Positions 1 through 7,291 of a stretch of DNA of 20,558 bases are shown here, in pieces. Made by a program: the position numbers and the translations under genes. This stretch comes from Microbacteriaceae bacterium (GTDB taxonomy: Bacteria > Actinomycetota > Actinomycetes > Actinomycetales > Microbacteriaceae): positions 1-20,558 of the forward strand of contig CANGNR010000010.1 of assembly GCA_947455385.1 (NCBI GenBank), read 5' to 3'. How positions within the stretch are numbered: position 1 is the first letter of the stretch; the number at the start of each line of letters is the position of its first letter. Below the pieces are notes generated by a model, which was not told the origin of the DNA, searched no databases, and worked only from the letters and a program-made list of their open reading frames with translations.

Positions 1-359
1 AATCGGGTGAGCAGCGGCTCGCGGTTCGTGATCCGACCAGGCCTTCGGCGGCTGCATGTTTAGCCCATCGGTGCACAGACTCAGAAAGAGCTCCTTGTCT
101 TCCTCGAGAATGAGGTCCCATTCGCGTTCGCCAGGCTCGGGCGCCATCGCATCCAGGTAAATCATCGAGCGAATCTTCACGGGGCTGCGATCGGCAGCGA
201 GTGTGATGGGCATGCCGCCGTAGCTGTGACCGACGAGAACCACTTCATCGAGCTCGTTTTCTTCGATGACTCGAAGGATGTCGGCGGCGTGGGTGTCGAG
301 GTTGATCGGCGTCGTGACCTTGACGTTCGGGTCGAGCCCCGAGAATCACGCTTGTCATG
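1..359 (-). pseudogene. Broken alpha/beta-fold hydrolase, out-of-frame internal deletion, runs off left edge
   Basis: Reading leftwards from about position 345, one frame stays open to the window edge and encodes a typical alpha/beta-hydrolase core: NLDTHAADIL, then the nucleophile elbow VLVGHSYGG (Ser within GHSYGG, about 227-216), then YLDAMAPEPGER. The usual first 40 or so residues, with the first beta strand and oxyanion loop, are missing. This frame has TGA stops at 348-346 and 357-355, and no ATG, GTG or TTG before the elbow. A different frame starts with ATG at 359, only 15 bases after the stop of the aldehyde dehydrogenase gene, and reads MTSVIL, which is how such hydrolases often begin. 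It then leaves the correct frame. I infer an original gene starting at 359 that lost roughly 30-40 codons near 335-345. It would have been the second gene of the aldehyde dehydrogenase operon. A sequencing or assembly error cannot be excluded. Confidence 0.72.
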
Positions 360-374
360 CTCGTAGCCTGTGGG

Positions 375-1853
375 TCAGTCGAACGGGTCCGCGATGCCTA
401 CGTAAACGGTTTCGAGATACTCCTCTATGCCCTCGAGTCCACCCTCGCGGCCAACACCAGAGGCCTTGACTCCACCGAACGGGGCAGCTGGGTTCGAGAC
501 GATACCCGTGTTAAGCCCAAACATGCCGACCTCAAGCGTCTCGGCCAAACGCAATCCGCGGTTGAGGTCCTTGGTGAACGCGTAGGCGACGAGCCCGTAT
601 TCGGTGTCATTCGCGAGTTCGACGGCTTCATCCTCGGTTTCGAACGTGACGATTGGCGCAACCGGACCGAACACCTCTTCTTGCAGGATGCGGGCGTCGC
701 GCGTGACACCCGTGAGCACGGTCGGCGGATAGAAGTAACCCTCGCCGGGCGGAATATGGCCGCCGGTCAACACCTTCGCACCCTTGCCGACTGCATCGGT
801 CACCAATTCGTGGATGCTGTTTCGGCTGCTCTCGTCGATGATCGGGCCAATGTTGGCGCCATCTTCGAGGCCGCGGGCGACCTTGAGTGCTTGCATCCTC
901 GCTGCCAGGCGGGTTGCGAACGCTTCGGCGACCGAGCTGTGCACGATCATTCGGTTAGCTGCTGTGCAGGCTTCTCCCATGTTGCGCAGCTTGGCAAGCA
1001 TCGCGCCATCGACGGCCTTGTCGAGGTCGGCGTCGGCGAAGACCAAGAACGGGGCGTTGCCGCCGAGTTCCATCGAGACTCGAAGGACTCGCTCGGATGC
1101 ATCCGCGATGAGGCGACGACCGACCGGCGTCGAGCCAGTGAACGAGAGCTTGCGCAAGCGCGGGTCGCGAATCAGCGGGCCTGTAACCGGGCCCGACTTG
1201 GCAGTCGGAATTACGTTGATGACGCCGGCCGGCACGCCAACCTCGACGAGCACCTTGGCGAACAGCAGCGAGGTGAGCGGGGTCAGGGCAGCAGGCTTGA
1301 GCACCATGGTGCAACCGGCAGCGATTGCCGGGGCGATCTTGCGGGTGGCCATGGCGAGCGGGAAGTTCCAAGGAGTGATGAAGAGGCTAGGGCCGACTGG
1401 GCGCTTCTGCACCATGAGGCGCATCTTGCCGTCGGGGGCGGTGGCGAAGCGACCGGCTACTCGGGCGGCCTCTTCGCTGAACCAGCGCAGGAACTCTGCG
1501 CCATAGAGCACTTCGCCCTTGGCCTCGGCGAACGGCTTGCCCATTTCGAGCGACATGAGAATGGCGAAGTCGTCACTGAGCTCGATGACCCGCTCGTAGG
1601 CGGCCCGAAGAATCTCTGCTCGGTAGCGTGGTGCGGTCTTTGCCCAAGCACGCTGCGCGCGGTGGGCCGCGTCGAGCGCCGCAAGACCGTCGGCCTCGGA
1701 TGCGCTCGCGACGGTGGCAATCTTCGAGCCGGTCGCTGGGTCTTCTACATCTAGAGTCGCGCCGTCTGAGGACCCGCGCCAAACTCCATCGATGAGTAGC
1801 CCAGTGGGCACCGATGCCAAAACTCTTGCTTCGTCCGCTGCTGTAAACGTCAC
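375..1853 (-). CDS. NAD(P)-dependent aldehyde dehydrogenase, succinate-semialdehyde dehydrogenase type
   Basis: A 492-residue protein of full family length, predicted to be cytosolic and to oxidise an aldehyde to the acid with NAD(P)+. The ALDH landmarks are in order: PWNFP with oxyanion Asn163, LKPA with cofactor-binding Lys186, FTGSTPVG (about 238-245), general base Glu262 in MELGGNAP, nucleophile Cys296 in GEACTAANR, EEVFGPVAP, and a C-terminal PFGGVKASGVGREGG. The SLEMGKP segment and the following GEVLYGAEFLRWFSEEA region resemble succinate-semialdehyde dehydrogenases (GabD family), but the exact aldehyde is not proven. The start is GTG at 1853, preceded by GAGGA seven bases away; the ATG just upstream is out of frame and stops at once. 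The gene is divergent from pckG across a 137-bp spacer and followed by a broken hydrolase gene. Confidence 0.93.
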   Translation of the reverse strand: MTFTAADEARVLASVPTGLLIDGVWRGSSDGATLDVEDPATGSKIATVASASEADGLAALDAAHRAQRAWAKTAPRYRAEILRAAYERVIELSDDFAILMSLEMGKPFAEAKGEVLYGAEFLRWFSEEAARVAGRFATAPDGKMRLMVQKRPVGPSLFITPWNFPLAMATRKIAPAIAAGCTMVLKPAALTPLTSLLFAKVLVEVGVPAGVINVIPTAKSGPVTGPLIRDPRLRKLSFTGSTPVGRRLIADASERVLRVSMELGGNAPFLVFADADLDKAVDGAMLAKLRNMGEACTAANRMIVHSSVAEAFATRLAARMQALKVARGLEDGANIGPIIDESSRNSIHELVTDAVGKGAKVLTGGHIPPGEGYFYPPTVLTGVTRDARILQEEVFGPVAPIVTFETEDEAVELANDTEYGLVAYAFTKDLNRGLRLAETLEVGMFGLNTGIVSNPAAPFGGVKASGVGREGGLEGIEEYLETVYVGIADPFD

Positions 1854-1936
1854 TTGAACATCCTCGTGGTTATTTCTACTTTGAGTTCAACGATACTAGA
1901 CATCCTGGCGATTTTGCGAGGGATTCGTGGTAATCT

Positions 1937-1953
1937 GTTCACCTACGCTGAAC
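1937..1953. promoter_or_regulatory. Inverted repeat in the aldehyde dehydrogenase/pckG spacer
   Basis: A perfect 5-bp inverted repeat, GTTCA-N7-TGAAC, lies about 38 bases before the pckG start and next to a TAATCT that could be a -10 (1931-1936). No convincing -35 is spaced to it. It could be an operator for pckG, but a 5-bp arm can arise by chance. Confidence 0.25.
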
Positions 1954-1990
1954 ATTAGCTAAGTTTTCGAATGACAAAGGGGTCGGCCGA

Positions 1991-3802
1991 ATGCCTGCAC
2001 AAAATTCATACCTCCGTTGGGTTAGCGAGATCGCGACTCTCACACAGCCATCCGAGCTCGTCTGGTGCGACGGTTCTGACGCCGAATGGAATGCGCTTGC
2101 CTCGATGATGGTCGAGCAGGGCAGCCTTATTCGCCTCAACGAGGCCAAGCGGCCAAACAGCTTTCTAGCGCGATCGCACCCTTCGGATGTGGCGCGGGTC
2201 GAAGACCGCACCTATATCTGTTCCGAGCGCGCCGAAGACGCTGGCCCGACCAACAATTGGGCGAATCCGAGCGAAATGCGAAGAACCCTGGATGAAAAGT
2301 TCAGCGGCTCGATGCGCGGGCGAGTGATGTACGTGGTGCCGTTCGCCATGGGTCCGGTGGATTCACCGCAGGCCCGATTCGGCATCGAGATCACCGACTC
2401 TCCGTTCGTGGTACTAAACATGCATCTGATGAACCGTGTCACACGCGATGTGCTGAGCCGCATCGATGACGGTGCCGACTGGGTGCCCGCCGTTCACTCC
2501 GTCGGTTCGCCGCTGATCGACTCATCCGGCGCCACCTTGGCCGATACCTCCTGGCCATGCAACGACGAGAAATACATCGTGCACTTTCCTGAGACCCGCG
2601 AGATTTGGTCGTTCGGCTCTGGCTACGGCGGCAACGCCCTGCTCGGCAAGAAATGCATGTCGCTGCGCATTGGGTCGGTGCTCGGGCGCGACGAGGGCTG
2701 GCTCGCCGAACACATGCTGCTCATGAAGCTAACCTCGCCGGCAGGAAAGAACTATCACGTTGCCGCAGCTTTTCCATCCGCGTGCGGCAAGACCAACCTC
2801 GCGATGCTGCGCCCAACCCTGCCCGGTTGGAAGGTCGCGACGATCGGCGACGACATCGCCTGGATTTCGAAGGGGCCGAACGGTCGCCTTCGGGCCATCA
2901 ATCCCGAGGCAGGATTTTTCGGTGTGGCACCCGGCACGAGCCTAAAAACGAACGCGGCCGCCATCGAAACTATGCGGGCCAACACGATCTTCACCAACGT
3001 TGCTTTGACCGAGGATGGCGACGTCTGGTGGGAGGGCCTTACCAACGTGCCGCCCGCGAACCTCACCGACTGGCGCGGCGAGGCCTGGAACGCCGCGAGC
3101 GCTACCCCGGCCGCGCACCCCAACTCGCGTTTTACCGTGAGCCTCGCTCAGTGCCCGACGATTGACCCAGACTGGAACTCCCCGCAAGGCGTTGAACTGG
3201 ATGCCATCCTCTTTGGCGGTCGCCGCGCCACGAACGTGCCGCTGGTAGTCGAATCGCGCGATTGGAACCACGGCGTGTTCATGGGTGCAACGATTTCATC
3301 CGAACAGACGGCCGCGGCCGAGGGCGAGGTCGGGGCTCTGCGCCGTGACCCATTCGCGATGCTGCCGTTCTGCGGCTACAACATGGGTGACTACTGGCAG
3401 CACTGGCTAGCCATCGGCGCAAGCACCGCACCGGAACTTTTGCCGCGGGTCTTTCAGGTGAACTGGTTCAGAAAGGGCCAGGATGGCAAGTTCCTCTGGC
3501 CAGGGTTCGGCGAAAACACTCGAGTTCTCGAGTGGATCGTCGCGCGCCTCGAAGGCGAGGTCGCATCCGTAGATTCTGCCATTGGCGGCCTGCCGATGAT
3601 TTCTGAGTTCAACGTTGCCGGGCTCGGTCTTAGCCCAGAGGTCATGGGTCAGTTATTCGATGTTGACCTAGACCGATGGCTGGATGAGGCCGAGCTCACT
3701 GAGGAGTACTTCGCCCGATTTGGTGACCACCTGCCGGCGGAGATGAGCGCGCAACTGGATGGGCTGCGGATGCGGCTCGGCCGGGGCGAACGCGCCGCTT
3801 AG
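1991..3802 (+). CDS. pckG: Phosphoenolpyruvate carboxykinase (GTP)
   Basis: A 603-residue cytosolic enzyme converting oxaloacetate and GTP to phosphoenolpyruvate, GDP and CO2, the entry step of gluconeogenesis. It is the GTP class, standard in actinobacteria, and not the shorter ATP class. Visible signatures are YGGNALLGKK (about 212-221), the P-loop with hyperreactive Cys265 in FPSACGKTNL (261-270, Lys267 and Thr268 for phosphate and metal), the kinase-2-like GDDIAW (287-291), FGGRR, and PFCGYNMGDYW near the nucleotide site. The length is normal for the family. The start ATG is preceded by AAAGGGG at a good distance. It is divergent from the aldehyde dehydrogenase. Its stop TAG overlaps by four bases the stop of the convergent GntR gene, so there is no space for a dedicated terminator. 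Confidence 0.97.
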   Translation: MPAQNSYLRWVSEIATLTQPSELVWCDGSDAEWNALASMMVEQGSLIRLNEAKRPNSFLARSHPSDVARVEDRTYICSERAEDAGPTNNWANPSEMRRTLDEKFSGSMRGRVMYVVPFAMGPVDSPQARFGIEITDSPFVVLNMHLMNRVTRDVLSRIDDGADWVPAVHSVGSPLIDSSGATLADTSWPCNDEKYIVHFPETREIWSFGSGYGGNALLGKKCMSLRIGSVLGRDEGWLAEHMLLMKLTSPAGKNYHVAAAFPSACGKTNLAMLRPTLPGWKVATIGDDIAWISKGPNGRLRAINPEAGFFGVAPGTSLKTNAAAIETMRANTIFTNVALTEDGDVWWEGLTNVPPANLTDWRGEAWNAASATPAAHPNSRFTVSLAQCPTIDPDWNSPQGVELDAILFGGRRATNVPLVVESRDWNHGVFMGATISSEQTAAAEGEVGALRRDPFAMLPFCGYNMGDYWQHWLAIGASTAPELLPRVFQVNWFRKGQDGKFLWPGFGENTRVLEWIVARLEGEVASVDSAIGGLPMISEFNVAGLGLSPEVMGQLFDVDLDRWLDEAELTEEYFARFGDHLPAEMSAQLDGLRMRLGRGERAA

Positions 3803-4440
3803 CTAAATAGCTCTTTGTGTTCGGCCAGAGTCACGCGGGTGCGACGGATGTGTCCTTCGAGCGCCCTCTCGGCCTGCACTGAATCGCGTCGGGTGATGGC
3901 GTCGAGAATCAGGTGGTGTTCCATGTGTGTGATCTCGGATGTCGCAGGGTCGCTCAGTTTGGCAAATGCTCGCCGATAGTGCTGAGTCGTGTTCCAGATG
4001 CGCTCGACGAATTCGCTGAGCATGCCAGGCTGCGCGCCTGCGTAGCAGAGCAGGTGAAACTCGCGGTCTAGCCGCAAGAAGGTCTCGATGTCGCCAGATG
4101 ACTCGATCTCGCCAACGAGTTCGGCGAGGCGCGCGACCTGCTCGGAGTTGAGATTCGGCAGGCTCTGCGAAAGCAGCAGCGGCTCGAGTCGCTCGCGCAC
4201 CAAGTAGGCCTCGTCGCACTCTCGCTCTGAGAGTTTCGAGACCCAGGCTCCCGAGTTAGCAACTAAGGTCACAAGCCCATCGCCCTCGAGCAAGCGAAGC
4301 GCATCACGCACGGGCTGACGGCTGGCACCGAGTCTCGCCGCGATATCTTCTTGGCGCAGGCGCTCCCCAGGCACCAGAGCACCGTTCAGAATCTCGTCGC
4401 GAAGAACCTCGGCTACTCGGATGGGTGAAGTGGATGCCAC
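3799..4440 (-). CDS. GntR-family transcriptional regulator, FadR/FCD subclass
   Basis: A 213-residue DNA-binding repressor-type protein. The winged helix spans about residues 7-68, with LRQEDIAARLGASRQPVRDA as the recognition region. The all-helical FCD ligand domain spans about 75-205 and retains the metal-type residues Asp125 and His129 (LDREFHLL), His175/176 (MEHHLILDAI) and His197 (GHIRRTR). FCD proteins usually bind small organic acids. The start is GTG at 4440, with AAGG seven bases upstream, and it overlaps the VOC gene by 28 bases, so the two are probably translationally coupled. The divergent 2-oxoacid dehydrogenase operon and the AATTGGATACA repeats in the spacer suggest it controls that operon and its own; this is inference. 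Confidence 0.93.
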   Translation of the reverse strand: MASTSPIRVAEVLRDEILNGALVPGERLRQEDIAARLGASRQPVRDALRLLEGDGLVTLVANSGAWVSKLSERECDEAYLVRERLEPLLLSQSLPNLNSEQVARLAELVGEIESSGDIETFLRLDREFHLLCYAGAQPGMLSEFVERIWNTTQHYRRAFAKLSDPATSEITHMEHHLILDAITRRDSVQAERALEGHIRRTRVTLAEHKELFS

Positions 4441-4949
4441 AGTTTTACCTTCGCGTCTTTTTCATAGGCCTTGCCTTCGGGGTAGCTGCAAAGCTCGAAC
4501 TGCATTCCCCAGGGACTCAAGAAATATACCCACGTCTGACCAAGGCTCGCGTTCGAGCTCTTGGTCGGTTCGCCAAGAACACGGATGCCGTTCTCTTTGA
4601 GATAGGCGACGGCTGCCGGCAGGTCATCCACGTAGAAGCAAAGGTGATGGCCGCCAATGTCGCTGTTGCGCGGCTGGGGTCTCGGGCCATCGGGGTCGGC
4701 CGATTGGTATTCGAAGATCTCGAAGTTTGAGCCAAACTTGCAACGAAAGAAGCGAATCTCTTTCATCACTGTGCGCGGGTGCACGTTGAGGTGCTCGGCC
4801 ATCCAATCGTCATCACTTACAAACGGCCCGAGTTTGTAAACATATTCACAACCAATGATGTCCCTGAAAAAGACCGTGGCCTCTTCTATGTCGGGAACTG
4901 TAAAACCGATGTGGTCGGTGCCCCGGAGGGTCGGAATGCCTGTGGTCAT
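4413..4949 (-). CDS. VOC-fold metalloenzyme (glyoxalase/dioxygenase superfamily)
   Basis: A 178-residue protein with the two beta-alpha-beta-beta-beta repeats of the vicinal oxygen chelate fold. Likely metal ligands occur at the expected places: His13 (TDHIGFTV), Glu77 or Glu80 (NFEIFEY), His101/102 (GGHHLCFYV) and Glu152 (MQFELCSYP). The superfamily includes glyoxalase I, methylmalonyl-CoA epimerase and ring-cleaving dioxygenases, and the sequence does not tell which applies here. AGGAG lies six bases before the ATG. It is the first gene of a minus-strand pair with the GntR regulator and is divergent from the E1-E2 operon, so it may isomerise, epimerise or detoxify the substrate or a by-product of that pathway. 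Confidence 0.9.
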   Translation of the reverse strand: MTTGIPTLRGTDHIGFTVPDIEEATVFFRDIIGCEYVYKLGPFVSDDDWMAEHLNVHPRTVMKEIRFFRCKFGSNFEIFEYQSADPDGPRPQPRNSDIGGHHLCFYVDDLPAAVAYLKENGIRVLGEPTKSSNASLGQTWVYFLSPWGMQFELCSYPEGKAYEKDAKVKLWHPLHPSE

Positions 4950-4969
4950 CGTTGACTCCTAAAATAACC

Positions 4970-4980
4970 AATTGGATACA
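4970..4980 (+). promoter_or_regulatory. Candidate GntR operator, copy 1 (AATTGGATACA)
   Basis: The 11-mer AATTGGATACA recurs exactly 62 bases further on. Here it is part of ATTG-GATA-CAAT (4971-4982), a perfect 4-bp inverted repeat. Such ATTG/CAAT dyads resemble known operators of FCD-type GntR proteins such as UxuR/ExuR. It lies 20 bases upstream of the VOC start, where a bound repressor would block that gene. Confidence 0.6.
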
Positions 4981-5031
4981 ATCAGCGCTTTTATTCTGTT
5001 GTGTACGCACTAATAATGCCATAATTGCGGT

Positions 5032-5042
5032 AATTGGATACA
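5032..5042 (+). promoter_or_regulatory. Candidate GntR operator, copy 2 (AATTGGATACA)
   Basis: Second exact copy in the same orientation, about 60 bases upstream of the E1 start. It has its own dyad, GGATA-N7-TATCC (5036-5052). A CATAAT that could be a -10 for the E1-E2 operon lies just upstream (5020-5025), so binding here could block transcription. No clear -35 was found. Confidence 0.6.
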
Positions 5043-5101
5043 TTGTTTATCCTTGAGTGAGTTGTGAAGCCACCCGCAAGCGTTACAAGTTGGAGTCAAT
5101 G

Positions 5102-7291
5102 ATGACCGAAAAGATTCTGCTTTCACCCAAAGAGCCGTGGGTTGAGCTTCGCACGACGCCTGAAGACTGGCGAGCCGCCGATCCGCGCTTGCTCGAGACC
5201 ATGCTCGGCCAGATGCACCTCATTCGAGCCTTCGAAGAGACCGTGCTTCAGCTCGCAGGCGAGGGGCTCGTGCACGGCCCTGCACACTCGAGCATCGGCC
5301 AAGAGGGTGGAGCAGTCGGTTCGATTGTCGGCCTTCGGGGCACTGACGCGGTCAACGGTTCGCACCGCGGCCATCACCAGTTTCTAGCCAAGGCCATCGG
5401 CTACGTTGCCCCTGGGGGCCTAGATGTTACCCAACTCGTCACCGCTCCCATTCAAGAGGTTCTGCAGCGCACCCTCGCCGAGATCCTCGGACTAGCCCAG
5501 GGGTACTGCCGTGGGCGCGGTGGTTCGATGCACCTTCAATGGATGGAGGCCGGCGCACTCGGCACCAACGCAATCGTGGGTGGCGGCGTTCCGCTCGGAG
5601 CCGGCAACGCCTGGGCGCAAAAACACTCCAACACCCAAGATCTCACGGTCAGTTACTTCGGCGACGGTGCCGTGAACATCGGCTCGGTTCTCGAGACCAT
5701 GAACCTCACGGCCGCTTGGGACATCCCACTCGTCTTCTTTATTGAGAACAACCTTTACGCGGTGTCGACCCACGTTTCTGAGGTGACCGCCGAGTCTCGA
5801 CTCTCCGGCCGCGGCACCGGCTTCGGCATTCCGAGCTGGCGCGTCGATGGCATGGACCCACTGGCGGTTTACCTTGCGATGCAAGAGATCGGCGAGCACG
5901 TTCGCGCCGGTGGCGGCCCGGCAATCATCGAGGCCGAGGTCTACCGCTTCTTCCACCAGAACGGCCCGTTCCCAGGCAGCGCCTTCGGCTATCGCCCCAA
6001 GGATGAAGAAGAACAGTGGCGCGGTCGCGACCCACTCACTCGAGTGGCCAACGAGATGATCAACCTCGGCCTCATCGAACAGGGTCAGGTCGAAGAGGTT
6101 CGCCGCCAGGCGCAGGCCGCGATGGAACTCGCCGTCGCCCAGCTTCTAGAAGCCGACCCAGTCGGCAAGCCAGGCGCCCGCAAGATTCGGCCAGAACTGT
6201 GGCCGAGCGTCGACTTCGTGAACGTCGGCGTTCGCGGCGACGCCTCTGAGCTCGCCGGCGCGAGAACGGCAGAGCTCAACACGCATCCTGGTCAAAAAGA
6301 AGAGGTTCGATTCGTCGACGCCGTCGCAGCCGTGATGGACCGACGAATGGAAACCGACTCGCGCATCGTCGTGCTTGGCGAAGACGTGCACCGACTCAAA
6401 GGTGGAACCAACGGCGCAACCAAGGGGCTCGTTGAGAAGTATCCGAACCGGGTTCTCGGCACCCCGATCAGCGAAAACGCATTCGCCGGTCTCGGCGGCG
6501 GTATGGCTCTCGATGGTCGATTCCGGCCGGTAATCGAGTTCATGTATCCAGACTTCATGTGGGTTGCCGCCGACCAGGTATTCAACCAGATCGGCAAGGC
6601 TCGCCACATGTTCGGCGGCGATGCCAAGGTTCCAGTGGTGATTCGCACCAAGGTCGCCATGGGCTCGGGCTACGGCTCTCAGCACCTCATGGACCCAGCC
6701 GGCATCGTGGCCACAGCACCTGGTTGGCGCATCGTGGCGGCATCAAACCCATTCGACTACGTGGGCCTGATGAACGCTGCGCTCAGCCTGGATGACCCGG
6801 TTCTCGTCATCGAGCACGTCGACCTGTATGCCTCGAAGGGCGAATACGTGCCAACCGACTTGGACTACCAGATTCCATTCGGCAAGGCTGCCGTTAAGCG
6901 CGAAGGAAACGACATCACCGTGCTGACCTACCTCTCGATGGTGAATCACTCGCTCGAGGCGGTGGAACAAACCGGCATCGATGCCGAGGTGATCGACCTC
7001 CGCTGGCTAGATCGCGCAAGCATCGACTGGCAGGCAATCGAGACCAGCATCAAGAAGACCAACGCCGTGATGATCGTCGAGCAGGGCGCTCAGGGCACCA
7101 GCTACGGCGCTTGGCTGGCCGATGAGATTCAGCGACGCTTCTTCGACTACCTTGATCAGCCCGTGCAGCGAGTGCACGGCGGCGAGGCATCGCCAAGCAT
7201 CTCGAAGGTTCTCGAGCGTGCCGCGATCGCAAGAACCGAAGAAGTCGTTGCAGGCCTGCTCAAGGCAAAGAAGGGCTTCGGTAGAAACTAA
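5102..7291 (+). CDS. 2-oxoacid dehydrogenase E1, alpha and beta subunits fused in one chain
   Basis: A 729-residue thiamine-diphosphate enzyme that decarboxylates a 2-oxoacid and passes the acyl group to lipoyl-E2. Residues about 28-345 are the E1-alpha part, with GSHRGHH (86-92), GRGGSMH (138-144) and the ThDP motif GDG (187-189) to NN (216-217). A linker runs to about 398. Residues about 400-729 are the E1-beta part, with GEDV (426-429), PISENAFAG (455-463), and the transketolase C-terminal domain. In most bacteria of the pyruvate, acetoin and branched-chain families these are two genes. ATG 5102 is preferred because GGAG lies six bases before it; an earlier in-frame GTG at 5057 lacks such a site and would fall across operator copy 2 and the ribosome site. 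The alpha-subunit loop normally reading YR-GHS-DP is YRFFHQNGPF here. The substrate is unknown. Confidence 0.93.
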   Translation: MTEKILLSPKEPWVELRTTPEDWRAADPRLLETMLGQMHLIRAFEETVLQLAGEGLVHGPAHSSIGQEGGAVGSIVGLRGTDAVNGSHRGHHQFLAKAIGYVAPGGLDVTQLVTAPIQEVLQRTLAEILGLAQGYCRGRGGSMHLQWMEAGALGTNAIVGGGVPLGAGNAWAQKHSNTQDLTVSYFGDGAVNIGSVLETMNLTAAWDIPLVFFIENNLYAVSTHVSEVTAESRLSGRGTGFGIPSWRVDGMDPLAVYLAMQEIGEHVRAGGGPAIIEAEVYRFFHQNGPFPGSAFGYRPKDEEEQWRGRDPLTRVANEMINLGLIEQGQVEEVRRQAQAAMELAVAQLLEADPVGKPGARKIRPELWPSVDFVNVGVRGDASELAGARTAELNTHPGQKEEVRFVDAVAAVMDRRMETDSRIVVLGEDVHRLKGGTNGATKGLVEKYPNRVLGTPISENAFAGLGGGMALDGRFRPVIEFMYPDFMWVAADQVFNQIGKARHMFGGDAKVPVVIRTKVAMGSGYGSQHLMDPAGIVATAPGWRIVAASNPFDYVGLMNAALSLDDPVLVIEHVDLYASKGEYVPTDLDYQIPFGKAAVKREGNDITVLTYLSMVNHSLEAVEQTGIDAEVIDLRWLDRASIDWQAIETSIKKTNAVMIVEQGAQGTSYGAWLADEIQRRFFDYLDQPVQRVHGGEASPSISKVLERAAIARTEEVVAGLLKAKKGFGRN

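Noticed and set aside
357..1754. Long plus-strand open frame opposite the aldehyde dehydrogenase
   Set aside because: It is the antisense shadow of a clear, full-length dehydrogenase; the translation is Arg/Glu/His-rich with no recognisable family and no ribosome site.
2605..3165. Overlapping open frame inside pckG
   Set aside because: It is a frame-shifted reading of the conserved P-loop region of pckG, rich in Arg, with no ribosome site.
5057..5101. Earlier GTG start for the E1 fusion
   Set aside because: It has no ribosome site, and the extra residues (MSCEATRKRYKLESM) are encoded by DNA that includes the real GGAG site; ATG 5102 fits better.
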